Numbered from the stretch's first letter, positions 9,312 through 17,762 are shown. The stretch is 64,000 bases of DNA from Acinetobacter pittii (GCF_034067285.1 NZ_CP139286.1:434001-498000), one strand, 5' to 3'. Translations and numbers: made by a program. The notes: a model not told the origin generated them from the letters alone.

Positions 9312-10802
9312 ATGGAAAAGCAAGTTGATATTTTAATCATTGGTGCAGGTATTTCAGGAATCGGAATCGCTGCTCATTTGTCAAAAAATTCACCACAACG
9401 ACAGTTTGAGATTTTAGAACGTCGTGAGTCTTTTGGTGGAACATGGGATCTTTTCCGTTATCCTGGTATTCGTTCAGATTCAGATATGTCTACCTTTGGT
9501 TTTAACTTTAAACCATGGTGTAAAGCGAATGTATTAGCTGATGGTGCTTCTATTAAAGGGTATTTAGGCGAAGTAATTGATGAATATAAATTAAAAGAAA
9601 AAATTCATTTTGGTCATCGTGTACTTTCTGCTAATTATGATTCTGCCTCAAAAAAATGGCAGGTTGTAGTAGAAGATAGCAATAAAAAACAGCAGACTTG
9701 GATTGCAAATTTTGTTGTTGGATGTACAGGTTACTATAACTATGATCAGGGGTATGCGCCTTCTTTCCCAAATCAAGAAGCATTTAAAGGGCAGTTTATT
9801 CACCCACAGCATTGGCCGGAAAATTTAGATTACGCAGGTAAGAAAGTCGTTATTATTGGGAGTGGTGCAACAGCAATTACTTTAGTTCCAGCCATGGCTA
9901 AAGGTGGGGCAGGTCATGTCACCATGTTGCAGCGTTCACCAACGTATATTGCTAGTGTTCCTTCTATCGATTTCATCTATGAAAAAACGCGTAAATTTAT
10001 GTCTGAAGAAGCAGCTTATAAATTTACCCGTGCTCGCAACATTGGCATGCAACGCGCTATTTATGCATTGTCTCAGAAGCATCCGAAAACTGTACGTCGT
10101 TTACTTTTAAAAGCAATTGAAGTGCAACTTAAAGGTAAGGTTGATATGAAGCATTTTACGCCTTCATATAATCCTTGGGATCAGCGTTTATGCGTAGTGC
10201 CAGATGGTGACTTGTTTAAGATTTTACGTGAAGGCAAAGCAAGTGTAGAAACTGATCAGATTGAGAAATTTACCGAAAACGGTGTTTTACTTAAATCTGG
10301 CAAACATCTTGATGCTGATATTGTTGTTTCTGCAACAGGGCTACAAGTTCAGATTATGGGTGGAGTTCAGGCTACTCTTGATGGGAAACCAATCAACTCA
10401 TCTGAACATATGCTTTATAACGGCATAATGCTCAGTGATGTACCAAATATGGCGATGATCATTGGCTATGTGAATGCATCATGGACACTCAAAGTGGATA
10501 TCGCTGCCGAATATATTTGTCGCTTATTAAACTATATGGACAAAAATAGTTATGATGAAGTGATTCCATCGGGCGATAAGACGGTGATGGAAGAAGATAC
10601 CGTAATGGGTAAGCTATCTTCAGGCTATATTAACCGTGCAGCACATGAGCTTCCTAAACAAGGTAAGCGGGCTCCATGGCAGGTGACTAATAACTACCTC
10701 GAAGATAGAAAGTCCCTAAAAAATGCGACATTTGAAGATGGTATTCTTCATTTTCATAAGCGTTCTGAAGCAAATGAACGTAAACCAAAATTAGTATCCT
10801 AA
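9312..10802 (+). CDS. almA: flavin-binding monooxygenase, AlmA-like (long-chain alkane oxidation)
   Basis: 496 residues. An FAD-binding GAGISG (residues 11-16), an NADPH-binding GSGATA (183-188) and a Baeyer-Villiger-type fingerprint FxGxxxHxxxWP (158-169) are all present, so this is a class B flavoprotein monooxygenase. Length and sequence match my memory of Acinetobacter AlmA, reported to act on long-chain n-alkanes, and the place beside the ribosomal cluster fits other Acinetobacter genomes. It appears to be a single-gene transcript. The symbol rests on recognition, not a search; a ketone or other BVMO substrate is the alternative. Confidence 0.75.
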   Translation: MEKQVDILIIGAGISGIGIAAHLSKNSPQRQFEILERRESFGGTWDLFRYPGIRSDSDMSTFGFNFKPWCKANVLADGASIKGYLGEVIDEYKLKEKIHFGHRVLSANYDSASKKWQVVVEDSNKKQQTWIANFVVGCTGYYNYDQGYAPSFPNQEAFKGQFIHPQHWPENLDYAGKKVVIIGSGATAITLVPAMAKGGAGHVTMLQRSPTYIASVPSIDFIYEKTRKFMSEEAAYKFTRARNIGMQRAIYALSQKHPKTVRRLLLKAIEVQLKGKVDMKHFTPSYNPWDQRLCVVPDGDLFKILREGKASVETDQIEKFTENGVLLKSGKHLDADIVVSATGLQVQIMGGVQATLDGKPINSSEHMLYNGIMLSDVPNMAMIIGYVNASWTLKVDIAAEYICRLLNYMDKNSYDEVIPSGDKTVMEEDTVMGKLSSGYINRAAHELPKQGKRAPWQVTNNYLEDRKSLKNATFEDGILHFHKRSEANERKPKLVS

Positions 10803-10813
10803 GTCATGTTAAA

Positions 10814-10844
10814 TAAGAAAAGGGACGTAATGCCCCTTTTCTTA
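10814..10844. terminator. bidirectional terminator between almA and the acyl-CoA dehydrogenase gene
   Basis: Perfect 11-bp stem (10814-10824 with 10834-10844; arms TAAGAAAAGGG / CCCTTTTCTTA). T/A-rich arm ends serve both strands. It sits between convergent stops. Confidence 0.8.
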
Positions 10845-10852
10845 TGAAGGTA

Positions 10853-12025
10853 TTAAAGTGTTCTTGAAATTAATTCTTTCATGATTTCATTTGTACCTGC
10901 ATAAATTCGATTTGCTCGATGATCTATGTAGGCACGCGCAATTGGATATTCAAGCATATAACCATAACCACCATGCAATTGAAGGCATTCATCTACAACC
11001 TTCGAGAACATATCAGAAATTTTATATTTAGCAGCTGCAGCAGCTTCGACACTCAACTTTTCTTCAAGTTGTAACTCCATACAACGATCTAGATAAGTAC
11101 GGCAGAAATCTATCTCTGTTCTAAGTTCAGCAAGCTTAAAGCGTGTATTCTGAAATGCGCCAATAGGTTTACCAAATGCTTTACGATCTTTTGTATATTG
11201 AACGGTATGCGCAAAGGCTGCTTCAGCGCCTGCCTGACAAATAATAGCAACTAACATTCGTTCCCATGCTAATTCTTTCATGAGCATAATAAAGCCCATA
11301 CCTTCCATGCCTAAAAGGTTTTCTTTAGGAACGCGAACGTTATCAAAGAATAATTCGCAAGTATCCTGACCTTTCATTCCTATTTTGTTTAGAGGTTTAC
11401 CTTTACTAAAACCAGCACGGTCTGCTTCCACAATAATTAAGGATAAGTTCGCCGAACCTTTATCACTATTACCAGTCTTACAAACGACTACGGCCATGTC
11501 GCATAGGTAGCCATTCGTAATAAAAATTTTAGAGCCATTAATGACATATTCGTCACCATCAAGTACGGCTGTGGTTCTTACCGCTTGTAAATCTGAACCC
11601 GTACCTGGTTCTGTCATTGCAATAGCGGTGACCACTTCTCCAGTAGCCATTTTGGGTAACCATTTTTGTTTTTGTTCTTCATTACCAAAATTATTAACGT
11701 AATTAGCAACAATGTCGGAATGCAAAGAGAAACCGGTACTCGAGTCCATCGCATACGCTTGTTCTTCGATAAGAATCATACTGTATAGACGATCTACCCC
11801 AGAACCACCATATTGCTCTGGCATTGTGGTGCAAAGAAGACCTAGTTCTCCAGCTTTATTCCAAAGATCTCGGTCCACATGTTGCTGTTTTTCATATTTT
11901 TCTATATTTGGAACTACTTCCTTTTCATAGAATTTACGGACAGTCTCACGGAAGGCTTCATGTTCTTCATTAAATAAGTGTCTCGGTAACATATTTGGAA
12001 TAGGACGGATGGCACCAGATTGCAT
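10853..12025 (-). CDS. acyl-CoA dehydrogenase
   Basis: 390 residues, FAD-dependent alpha,beta-dehydrogenation of an acyl-CoA, passing electrons to ETF. The signatures AMTEPGTGSDLQAVRT (about 136-151) and QLHGGYGYMLEYPIAR (about 349-364) are clear. The usual C-terminal catalytic-Glu motif reads YAGTNE with Ala in place of Glu; Glu255 in WERML is the likely base, as in isovaleryl/long-chain type enzymes. The chain length of the substrate cannot be read from sequence. Single gene, convergent with almA; a joint role in alkane-derived acyl-CoA use is only inference. Confidence 0.88.
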   Translation of the reverse strand: MQSGAIRPIPNMLPRHLFNEEHEAFRETVRKFYEKEVVPNIEKYEKQQHVDRDLWNKAGELGLLCTTMPEQYGGSGVDRLYSMILIEEQAYAMDSSTGFSLHSDIVANYVNNFGNEEQKQKWLPKMATGEVVTAIAMTEPGTGSDLQAVRTTAVLDGDEYVINGSKIFITNGYLCDMAVVVCKTGNSDKGSANLSLIIVEADRAGFSKGKPLNKIGMKGQDTCELFFDNVRVPKENLLGMEGMGFIMLMKELAWERMLVAIICQAGAEAAFAHTVQYTKDRKAFGKPIGAFQNTRFKLAELRTEIDFCRTYLDRCMELQLEEKLSVEAAAAAKYKISDMFSKVVDECLQLHGGYGYMLEYPIARAYIDHRANRIYAGTNEIMKELISRTL

Positions 12026-12214
12026 TTGTATTTCTTCCTTGGTTCAGGTGTGATGTTATGTCCCTAAACATACGGAAGCATTCCATACCTAACAATGTGA
12101 TGAATGCTCAATTATGAGAACAAGATGATAAATTTGGTCAATTTGATATTTTTAGCGATCTTTGGAGGGTGATCAGGTAAACTAGGCGCACTATCAACGC
12201 AGATGGGGAAATAA

Positions 12215-12472
12215 ATGTCTGACGAAATGACCTTGGAAGAACGTAAAGTAATTTATCGAGCACGCCGCGGCTTAAAAGAAATTGACGTCTATTTTGACCC
12301 GTATGTAAAAAACTATTATTTGAAAGCTGATCCGGCAGAAAAAGCATTGTTTGCAGAGTTAGTTGAGCAAGAAGATCCAGATTTATTAGATTGGTTCATG
12401 GAAGTTTCTGAACCTCCACGCACAGAGTTACGTGAATTTATTTATAAATTAAAACAGTATGTACATGGCTAA
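12215..12472 (+). CDS. sdhE: FAD assembly factor SdhE (YgfY/CptB family)
   Basis: 85-residue small helical protein. It carries the RGxxE motif (RRGLKEID, about residues 17-24) that defines the SdhE family, which promotes covalent flavinylation of succinate dehydrogenase and fumarate reductase subunits. GATGGGGAAATAA precedes the ATG. It is followed by a small membrane-protein gene, the same pairing as sdhE-ygfX in enterobacteria. Confidence 0.92.
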   Translation: MSDEMTLEERKVIYRARRGLKEIDVYFDPYVKNYYLKADPAEKALFAELVEQEDPDLLDWFMEVSEPPRTELREFIYKLKQYVHG

Positions 12473-12478
12473 ACTGTT

Positions 12479-12868
12479 TTGATAAAAGAATTAAATTTCA
12501 AGCTGAAATATAGCCGTGTCTCGGTAATATTTCAGCTTTTTGTTGGTTTGGGCTTAGCAATCCTGCTTTATCAATTATTAACACCCATGTGGTGGCTATG
12601 TGCTCTTATTCTTTTATCTATTAGTTTTATCTTCTTTTTAAAGCAAACACGAATATCTCAAATTGTATATTTAGATCAAAAATTATGGTCGGTTGCATAC
12701 ACCTCTCAAAACGCGATTCATCGGTTGGTAATTATTAAAATAATTGATTATCAGATATTCATAGTCGTTTATTTTGAAGGAGGACCTACGAAGATAGCTA
12801 TTATTTGGTACGATCAGCTTCCTATTCAGCAGTGGAAAAGGATAAAAGTTTTAGAAAAACTCTATTAA
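12479..12868 (+). CDS. small membrane protein, YgfX (CptA)-like
   Basis: 129 residues with two adjacent hydrophobic segments (about 15-33 and 38-54) and a soluble C-terminal half, the layout of YgfX. Position right after sdhE supports the family, although similarity by eye is weak. The only available start is TTG 12479, two codons after the in-frame sdhE stop, with no clear ribosome binding site. Translation probably depends on coupling to sdhE. In enterobacteria ygfX is linked to SdhE and to cell-shape toxicity; no function can be claimed here. Confidence 0.65.
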   Translation: MIKELNFKLKYSRVSVIFQLFVGLGLAILLYQLLTPMWWLCALILLSISFIFFLKQTRISQIVYLDQKLWSVAYTSQNAIHRLVIIKIIDYQIFIVVYFEGGPTKIAIIWYDQLPIQQWKRIKVLEKLY

Positions 12869-12871
12869 TTG

Positions 12872-13006
12872 TTAGACAATTCTACATTTGTATATTTATT
12901 TAAAAATTATAAAAAACAAAAGCTTAATAATTATTTTCTTGCTTGAGTTCAGGATTGTCTAATTAAAATATAGAAAAAAGCGAAGGAAAGGTGATTGTCT
13001 GACAAT
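12872..13006 (+). promoter_or_regulatory. ATTGTCT repeat motifs ahead of the microprotein genes
   Basis: Three related elements occur: TTAGACAAT 12872-12880, its exact inverse ATTGTCTAA 12954-12962, and the palindrome ATTGTC-T-GACAAT 12994-13006. The last lies 70 bases before the 13077 start. Repetition of one core in an otherwise AT-rich gap suggests operator sites, or a long-range hairpin formed by the first two. Function unknown. Confidence 0.4.
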
Positions 13007-13076
13007 TTCGCCTATGGGTATTTATTTGATCGGTTAAAGTACAAACACCACCGTAAAGTGTGTCGGAGGTCTCAAA

Positions 13077-13232
13077 ATGGAGATGCCAACATGGTCGTTC
13101 TTGGTCATTGCCATAATTTTGGCAGTGGTAATAGGAAGAGCAGGAACTTTACTCAGGGAACATCTTAACAAAGTTAATTTTAACAAAGTTAAGAGACAGA
13201 GGATGCAAGGTCGTCGATCAGTCAATTATTAA
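13077..13232 (+). CDS. 51-residue single-TM microprotein, first of a tandem pair
   Basis: ATG 13077 follows a strong ribosome binding site (GGAGGT, 13065-13070). The product starts MEMPTWSFLVIAIILAVVIG and continues RAGTLLREHLNKVNF, then a basic tail ending RRSVNY. One hydrophobic helix (about residues 5-20) is followed by a positively charged C-terminus, so the tail is probably cytoplasmic. The motif VxGRAGTLL is shared with the next small gene, which marks the two as paralogues. Not recognised. Possible types are a small regulatory membrane peptide or a type I toxin-like peptide, neither shown. Confidence 0.7.
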   Translation: MEMPTWSFLVIAIILAVVIGRAGTLLREHLNKVNFNKVKRQRMQGRRSVNY

Positions 13233-13303
13233 ATTGGTTAGTCGATTAATTTCATCAAGTGTCCAGTTTATTACTGGGTGCGATTGTAGTAAGGAGGTCT
13301 CTC

Positions 13304-13405
13304 ATGGAGATTTCAATGTGGATGTTTCTGTTAATTGCAGTAGTTATGGCTGTAGTAGTAGGAAGAGCAGGAACTTTACTTAAGGATTATATAGAACAAA
13401 AATAA
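13304..13405 (+). CDS. 33-residue single-TM microprotein, second of a tandem pair
   Basis: ATG 13304 follows AAGGAGGTCTCTC, nearly the same ribosome binding context as the first copy. The product is MEISMWMFLLIAVVMAVVVG then RAGTLLKDYIEQK. Conserved with 13077-13232 are the ME start, W at position 6, the hydrophobic helix and the GRAGTLL motif, while the tail is shorter. A perfect 5-bp hairpin (CCAGT/ACTGG, 13263-13277) lies upstream of the ribosome binding site. Preservation of sequence and start signals in both copies argues for real translation. Confidence 0.7.
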   Translation: MEISMWMFLLIAVVMAVVVGRAGTLLKDYIEQK

Positions 13406-13436
13406 TATAAGCCGTTAAAAGCTTATCTCAGTTAAT

Positions 13437-13476
13437 AAGTAGCATGTGCTGAACCGTCGCAATGCTACTTTTTTTT
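13437..13476 (+). terminator. terminator after the microprotein pair
   Basis: 9-bp stem (13437-13445 with 13462-13470, AAGTAGCAT/ATGCTACTT), 16-base loop and an uninterrupted T-run to 13476. Confidence 0.85.
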
Positions 13477-13553
13477 GCCCAAAATTTCTGTTTCCTCGAA
13501 AAACTGTCAATTTTATCTGCTGGGAAGTGTGTCAAAGTATAAGCGCTACAATT

Positions 13554-13567
13554 AGAGTAATTACTCT
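13554..13567. promoter_or_regulatory. 14-bp perfect palindrome upstream of the lipoprotein gene
   Basis: AGAGTAATTACTCT is perfectly self-complementary, 70 bases before the lipoprotein start and just after a TACAAT that could be a -10 box (13547-13552). A dimeric regulator site is possible; no family can be named. Confidence 0.35.
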
Positions 13568-13637
13568 TTTATTCAAGATATGCATCTGCTAATGTACATC
13601 TGAAAAGGAAAAAACAAATTACATAGAGGACAGGAAG

Positions 13638-14726
13638 ATGTCTAAAGTCCAAAAAATAAGCCAAGGTTTGGCGGTGAGTTTTCTTGCAGCTTCAGTTTTA
13701 TCAGGTTGTTCTTATGTGGTAAAAACCGGAGCCAATGTTGCTTTAGGTTTTACTGAAAAGCATATGATTCCACCTATTCTTGCTATGCAAGATGCTGAAA
13801 TGGTCTGTAATTCAGGTAATGCTTTAACTCCAGCAATTATGTCTACTAAAGGTATGGGAGCAGACCCTACACGTGTTGCAGTTTTGCTATATGCAGCGTC
13901 GGGTGTCTGTGCTGAAAATCAGGCTTTAGAGGCAGAATTACGTTATTTGCGGGCTTCAAAAGCGGGACAGGTAACAGAAGCTCAGGATGCTCGTATTGCA
14001 CAAAAACGTTGGGCTGCAATTGCTGCTGAACGTCAATATACGGGTTATAAGTTATTTGCTGACCGTTGGGAATCAAAATATAAATATCATTTAGGTGATT
14101 CTTGTCCAACGATGCGTAGTGACTTAGATCAAACTGTCTATTTAATGGGAATGATCAGTGGTCTACAAGCTGTGACCAATGATATTAACTCTGGTGGCGC
14201 AGTTAATGTTCCTAAAGATATCGCTGCTATTGTAGAGCGGGGAATGGTCTGCCTAGATAATGAAAAATTCTGGGGAGCGCCTAACGCAACGCGTGCTGTT
14301 ATCTGGACTTTATTACCTGGTGCAGATGAGGGTAAGCCAGATCCATATCAAACTTTGAAACAGTCAGTGCAATTAGGCGAGCAAAAAGGTGTTCGCTTAT
14401 CTCATGCTTTATATGCAGTGGCTGCCCAAGCAAGTGGTGATGATGCAAAAATTCGTGATGCATTAAGATCATATGCGGCATCTCAAGCTGATGATAAACC
14501 TGTCAATCCAAACTTTAAGTTAATTGATAGTATGGCAGGCCTTATTGTACGTGGTATCTCTGACCGTTACTGGACCGAGCATACCGGTGTACGTACCGGA
14601 GATGATGGAATGTCTCATTTCTGGGATGATAAGAATGAAGGTGCAGCAGAGCTAGATGAATTATTTGATGGCGGAGCTGCTTCTGAAGTTCCTGCGGATT
14701 CATCTACTCCACCAACAGCGCAGTAA
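13638..14726 (+). CDS. outer-membrane-type lipoprotein, helical, possible TRAP accessory (TatT-like)
   Basis: 362 residues. A lipoprotein signal peptide ends in the lipobox LSGC with Cys24 as the lipidated residue; Ser at +2 gives no inner-membrane retention signal. The rest is alpha-helical by eye with Ala-rich helices and a few Cys, and an acidic/Ser/Pro tail. It stands two genes upstream of a TRAP permease. TRAP-associated TatT proteins are helical lipoproteins, so that is my best guess, but I do not see a decisive motif. Ribosome binding site GAGGACAGGAAG before the ATG. Confidence 0.6.
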   Translation: MSKVQKISQGLAVSFLAASVLSGCSYVVKTGANVALGFTEKHMIPPILAMQDAEMVCNSGNALTPAIMSTKGMGADPTRVAVLLYAASGVCAENQALEAELRYLRASKAGQVTEAQDARIAQKRWAAIAAERQYTGYKLFADRWESKYKYHLGDSCPTMRSDLDQTVYLMGMISGLQAVTNDINSGGAVNVPKDIAAIVERGMVCLDNEKFWGAPNATRAVIWTLLPGADEGKPDPYQTLKQSVQLGEQKGVRLSHALYAVAAQASGDDAKIRDALRSYAASQADDKPVNPNFKLIDSMAGLIVRGISDRYWTEHTGVRTGDDGMSHFWDDKNEGAAELDELFDGGAASEVPADSSTPPTAQ

Positions 14727-14811
14727 AAAATATTTGAAAGACTAAACTTCTTGCGAGTCTATTGTTAAGTTCTACAATAATTGCAAGAAGTTTAATTTCA
14801 AGGAGTGTGCC

Positions 14812-15387
14812 ATGAAGGATCATGTACTGAATAGTAAAGTGCTTTTGGTCGCAGTGTGCATTTCCATTTCTGCGTGTTTACAGGTGTTTCCTGATACTTT
14901 TATTTATTGGCGTGACAGTTTACTTGGCGAATTCTGGCGTTTATGGACAGCGCACTGGGTTCATGTTGGTTGGATTCATTTTCTTTTAAATATGATGGCA
15001 TTTGCCTGTTTACCCTTTATCTTTCCACATACAAAAGCATGGCATATTTTAAGCCTGCTTTTGCTGTTGCCACCTTTTATTAGTTTGGTGTTCTACTTTT
15101 ATTTACCTTATATCGAAGCGTATGCAGGGCTGTCTGGTGTATTACATGGGCTATATACAGCGGTTGCTTTAGTGTATTTGCAATATCGTAAAGAGCGTAA
15201 TTTTGCTTTTTTGGTTCTAGGATTAATCGTAGCAAAACTCATATGGGAAAATACATTCGGGCAAACAGGAACTGCCCAGTTAATAGGAAGTCCTGTTTTA
15301 ACTGAGGCTCATTTATATGGAGCGATAGGTGGAGCAATTTTTGGGGGATGCTATTGGCTTGTGCAGAGATTAAAAAAGAAACATTGA
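14812..15387 (+). CDS. rhombosortase-type rhomboid serine protease
   Basis: 191 residues, about six transmembrane helices. The active-site GLSG gives nucleophile Ser108; His167 in EAHLYGA supplies the second catalytic residue; the HxxxN element is at 56-60. The small size and the H-rich TM2 (HWVHVGWIHFLLNMMAF) match the rhombosortase branch (rrtA family), which cleaves proteins carrying a GlyGly-CTERM tail. No GlyGly-CTERM substrate is encoded in this window; the neighbouring lipoprotein lacks such a tail. Start ATG 14812 has AAGGAGTGTGCC upstream. An ordinary GlpG-type rhomboid is the alternative. Confidence 0.75.
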   Translation: MKDHVLNSKVLLVAVCISISACLQVFPDTFIYWRDSLLGEFWRLWTAHWVHVGWIHFLLNMMAFACLPFIFPHTKAWHILSLLLLLPPFISLVFYFYLPYIEAYAGLSGVLHGLYTAVALVYLQYRKERNFAFLVLGLIVAKLIWENTFGQTGTAQLIGSPVLTEAHLYGAIGGAIFGGCYWLVQRLKKKH

Positions 15388-15516
15388 CAATACAAACTGT
15401 TAAAAAAGTGATTTTAGTCATTCTTTATTCATAAAGTTTGATGCAAATTTGATCGTTGAATAAAGGGATTGGTAGAAGGGGGATGGATTTAACCCCTGAC
15501 CAAGAAAATTGCATGA

Positions 15517-15546
15517 CTCAAACTCCTGTTTTTACAGGTTTTTGAG
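15517..15546 (+). promoter_or_regulatory. hairpin just before the TRAP permease gene
   Basis: Complementary arms CTCAAACTCCTGT and ACAGGTTTTTGAG (one mismatched region) end 20 bases before the TRAP start. It could terminate rhombosortase transcripts weakly or act in the leader. The core CCTGTttttACAGG is perfect. Confidence 0.35.
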
Positions 15547-15566
15547 AGAACAAAATTGGAATATTT

Positions 15567-17762
15567 ATGCAAGAACATCAAGAAAAAAGATCTGGATTAG
15601 GTCTGCTGGGTTATATCTGGAACGAATGGATCTCAACATTCGTCATCCTTATTCTGCTATTAATGACTCTAATTATTGGTACCGGGGAAATGATCCACGG
15701 ACAATTATTACGTATCGGGGAGCGCCTCTATGGTGACCCTGCTACAGGTATGCAATATTCTTTTTTGCGTGCTGAGCCAGAAAAGCCAACTTGTGATCGA
15801 CATCCAAATATCGATGCTCAAGTAAAAGAACAAATGAAAGCGAATGCATCTGATGATTTCGCAAGTTTCTTTGGTGCAGCATCGGAAAGTGATGTCCGTG
15901 CATCACTACTCGCAGCGCAGCAACAATGTGATGAAAAATACCAAGCGTATGATAAAACCATTAAATATATCGAAGCTAACCCTGGGGTACGTACTTACCG
16001 TGCTATCGAGACTGGTTTCTTTGGTATTTTTAAATTCGGTACAGAGAACCGCGCTATTTTACTCATCTTTATGGTTCTGATTTCTGCGATCACTGCATCG
16101 TTGAAATATCACCATATTGGCTTGCGTAATCCGGCAACAAAAATAGATTACAAAGTGTATTCCCTCTTTATGTTGATTGGTAATGCACTACTTAGCTTCT
16201 CGGTAATTAGTCAGTATCGTTCAGTCATAAATTCTGGGGTAACACCTACTTATGAAACAGTAACGATTTACTGGATCTGGATGATTCTATTTGTTGTTCT
16301 GACCTTAATTAGTCTCTATCAATTATTTGTCTCACCTCCACCAAAACGTGAAGGCGGTAATATAGGTTTAGCCTTATTATCGGTGCCTTTATATGCTTAC
16401 ATGGCACTAATTACAGGTATCGTATTCACGTTCTTTATGGATTACCCAATGGGGCAAGGGATTTACCTTGGTTTATTGGTTGAGTTCTCAGGTATCTTCT
16501 TAAACCTTGCCTTGTTTATTTGGGCAGGTATGCTTTTGACTCAAACACGTGTTATGGATTTGTTCCTTAATGTCCTTCGTCCATGGAACTTGGCGCCAGA
16601 AACTTTAACGTGGTTAATTCTAATTGCTGCTGCTGTACCAACAGCATATACAGGTGCATCAGGTATTTTCGTAATCGCAGCTGGTGCAATTATTTATAAA
16701 GAAGTCTGGAATGCAGGTGCTCGCCGTCAATATGCGTTGGCTGTGTCTGCCATGTCTGGTTCTTTAGGTGTAGTTGTACGTCCATGTCTATTGGTCGTTT
16801 TAATTGCAATGCTTGATAGCCGCCATGTAACGTCCGATGAATTGTTTGGTCATGGTATTTATGTATTTTGGTTAACTGCATTTATTTTCTTGGGTGTTTC
16901 CTTACTTTTGGCTGAAGAAAAATTCCGTGTAAATTCACCAAAAGTTGCGATTCCAGGCATGATGCGTGCCTTTGTACCCGTAATTCCATATATTCTGATC
17001 ACTGCTGTTGTTCTTGCGATCTATAAATATGCGCTAGATACAGGAATGAATGAGTTTACTGCACCAGTAATTTTGCCATTAGTCCTCATCGCAATGATCT
17101 TGTATGACAAATTGGTCGCTACCAAAGAAGCTCCTGCAATTAATATTCATGAGGCGATTGTTCGTGAACACGAACAAAAATCACCATTCCTTCGTGCGCA
17201 TGATCCGCATAGTTCTCAATTCCGTCTTGGTTTTGGTGGAGCACTTCGTTTTGCGACCTCAGAAACTGTAGGTCATATTGGTGCTCTAATTATCTTGATG
17301 GCATTGTCTGCAAGTGTAGGTGGTTTAATTGAACGCTCTGAAGTGGTTGAATTATTGCCGACCCATTTAGGCAGTATCTACATCTCACTTGCATGTATTG
17401 CGTTATTACTTGCCATTATTGGTATGTGTACAGACCCATTTGGTGCTGTAATTTTAGTTGCTGCAACTATTGCACCTGTGGCATACGAAAATGGTATTCA
17501 TCCAATTCATTTCTGGATGATTGTATTGGTGGCATTCGAATTTGGTTATGTAACACCACCCGTTGCCTTGAACCATCTACTCACGCGGTTGTCCGTCGGA
17601 GATGATGAAGTGAATGCGGCTGATGCTGAAGCGAAAGAGAAATATACAAGTTTCTACTTCCGATATGAGCGCTGGTTGCTACCAATTATTGTCTTGTTCT
17701 CATCATTGGTATTAGTGACCTACGTACCATATGTATTTAAGTTATTCGGTTGGTATCATTAA
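15567..17762 (+). CDS. TRAP transporter large permease, DctM-type with N-terminal extension (possible DctQM fusion)
   Basis: 731 residues. The second half (about 280-725) is a DctM-like multi-helix permease, with helix-rich GASGIFVIAAGAII and PFGAVILVAATIAPVAYENGIHPIHFW segments typical of large TRAP subunits. The first about 260 residues hold several TM helices and a hydrophilic stretch (about 60-140), consistent with a fused small-subunit-like region. TRAP systems import organic acids, driven by sodium or proton gradients, with a periplasmic binding protein; no DctP gene is nearby. Substrate unknown. Start: ATG 15567 gives a normal N-terminus; no strong ribosome binding site is seen. Confidence 0.85.
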   Translation: MQEHQEKRSGLGLLGYIWNEWISTFVILILLLMTLIIGTGEMIHGQLLRIGERLYGDPATGMQYSFLRAEPEKPTCDRHPNIDAQVKEQMKANASDDFASFFGAASESDVRASLLAAQQQCDEKYQAYDKTIKYIEANPGVRTYRAIETGFFGIFKFGTENRAILLIFMVLISAITASLKYHHIGLRNPATKIDYKVYSLFMLIGNALLSFSVISQYRSVINSGVTPTYETVTIYWIWMILFVVLTLISLYQLFVSPPPKREGGNIGLALLSVPLYAYMALITGIVFTFFMDYPMGQGIYLGLLVEFSGIFLNLALFIWAGMLLTQTRVMDLFLNVLRPWNLAPETLTWLILIAAAVPTAYTGASGIFVIAAGAIIYKEVWNAGARRQYALAVSAMSGSLGVVVRPCLLVVLIAMLDSRHVTSDELFGHGIYVFWLTAFIFLGVSLLLAEEKFRVNSPKVAIPGMMRAFVPVIPYILITAVVLAIYKYALDTGMNEFTAPVILPLVLIAMILYDKLVATKEAPAINIHEAIVREHEQKSPFLRAHDPHSSQFRLGFGGALRFATSETVGHIGALIILMALSASVGGLIERSEVVELLPTHLGSIYISLACIALLLAIIGMCTDPFGAVILVAATIAPVAYENGIHPIHFWMIVLVAFEFGYVTPPVALNHLLTRLSVGDDEVNAADAEAKEKYTSFYFRYERWLLPIIVLFSSLVLVTYVPYVFKLFGWYH

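Noticed and set aside
13034..13225. 63-codon minus-strand frame over the first microprotein gene
   Set aside because: No ribosome binding site, and the plus strand has a strong one plus a paralogue downstream.
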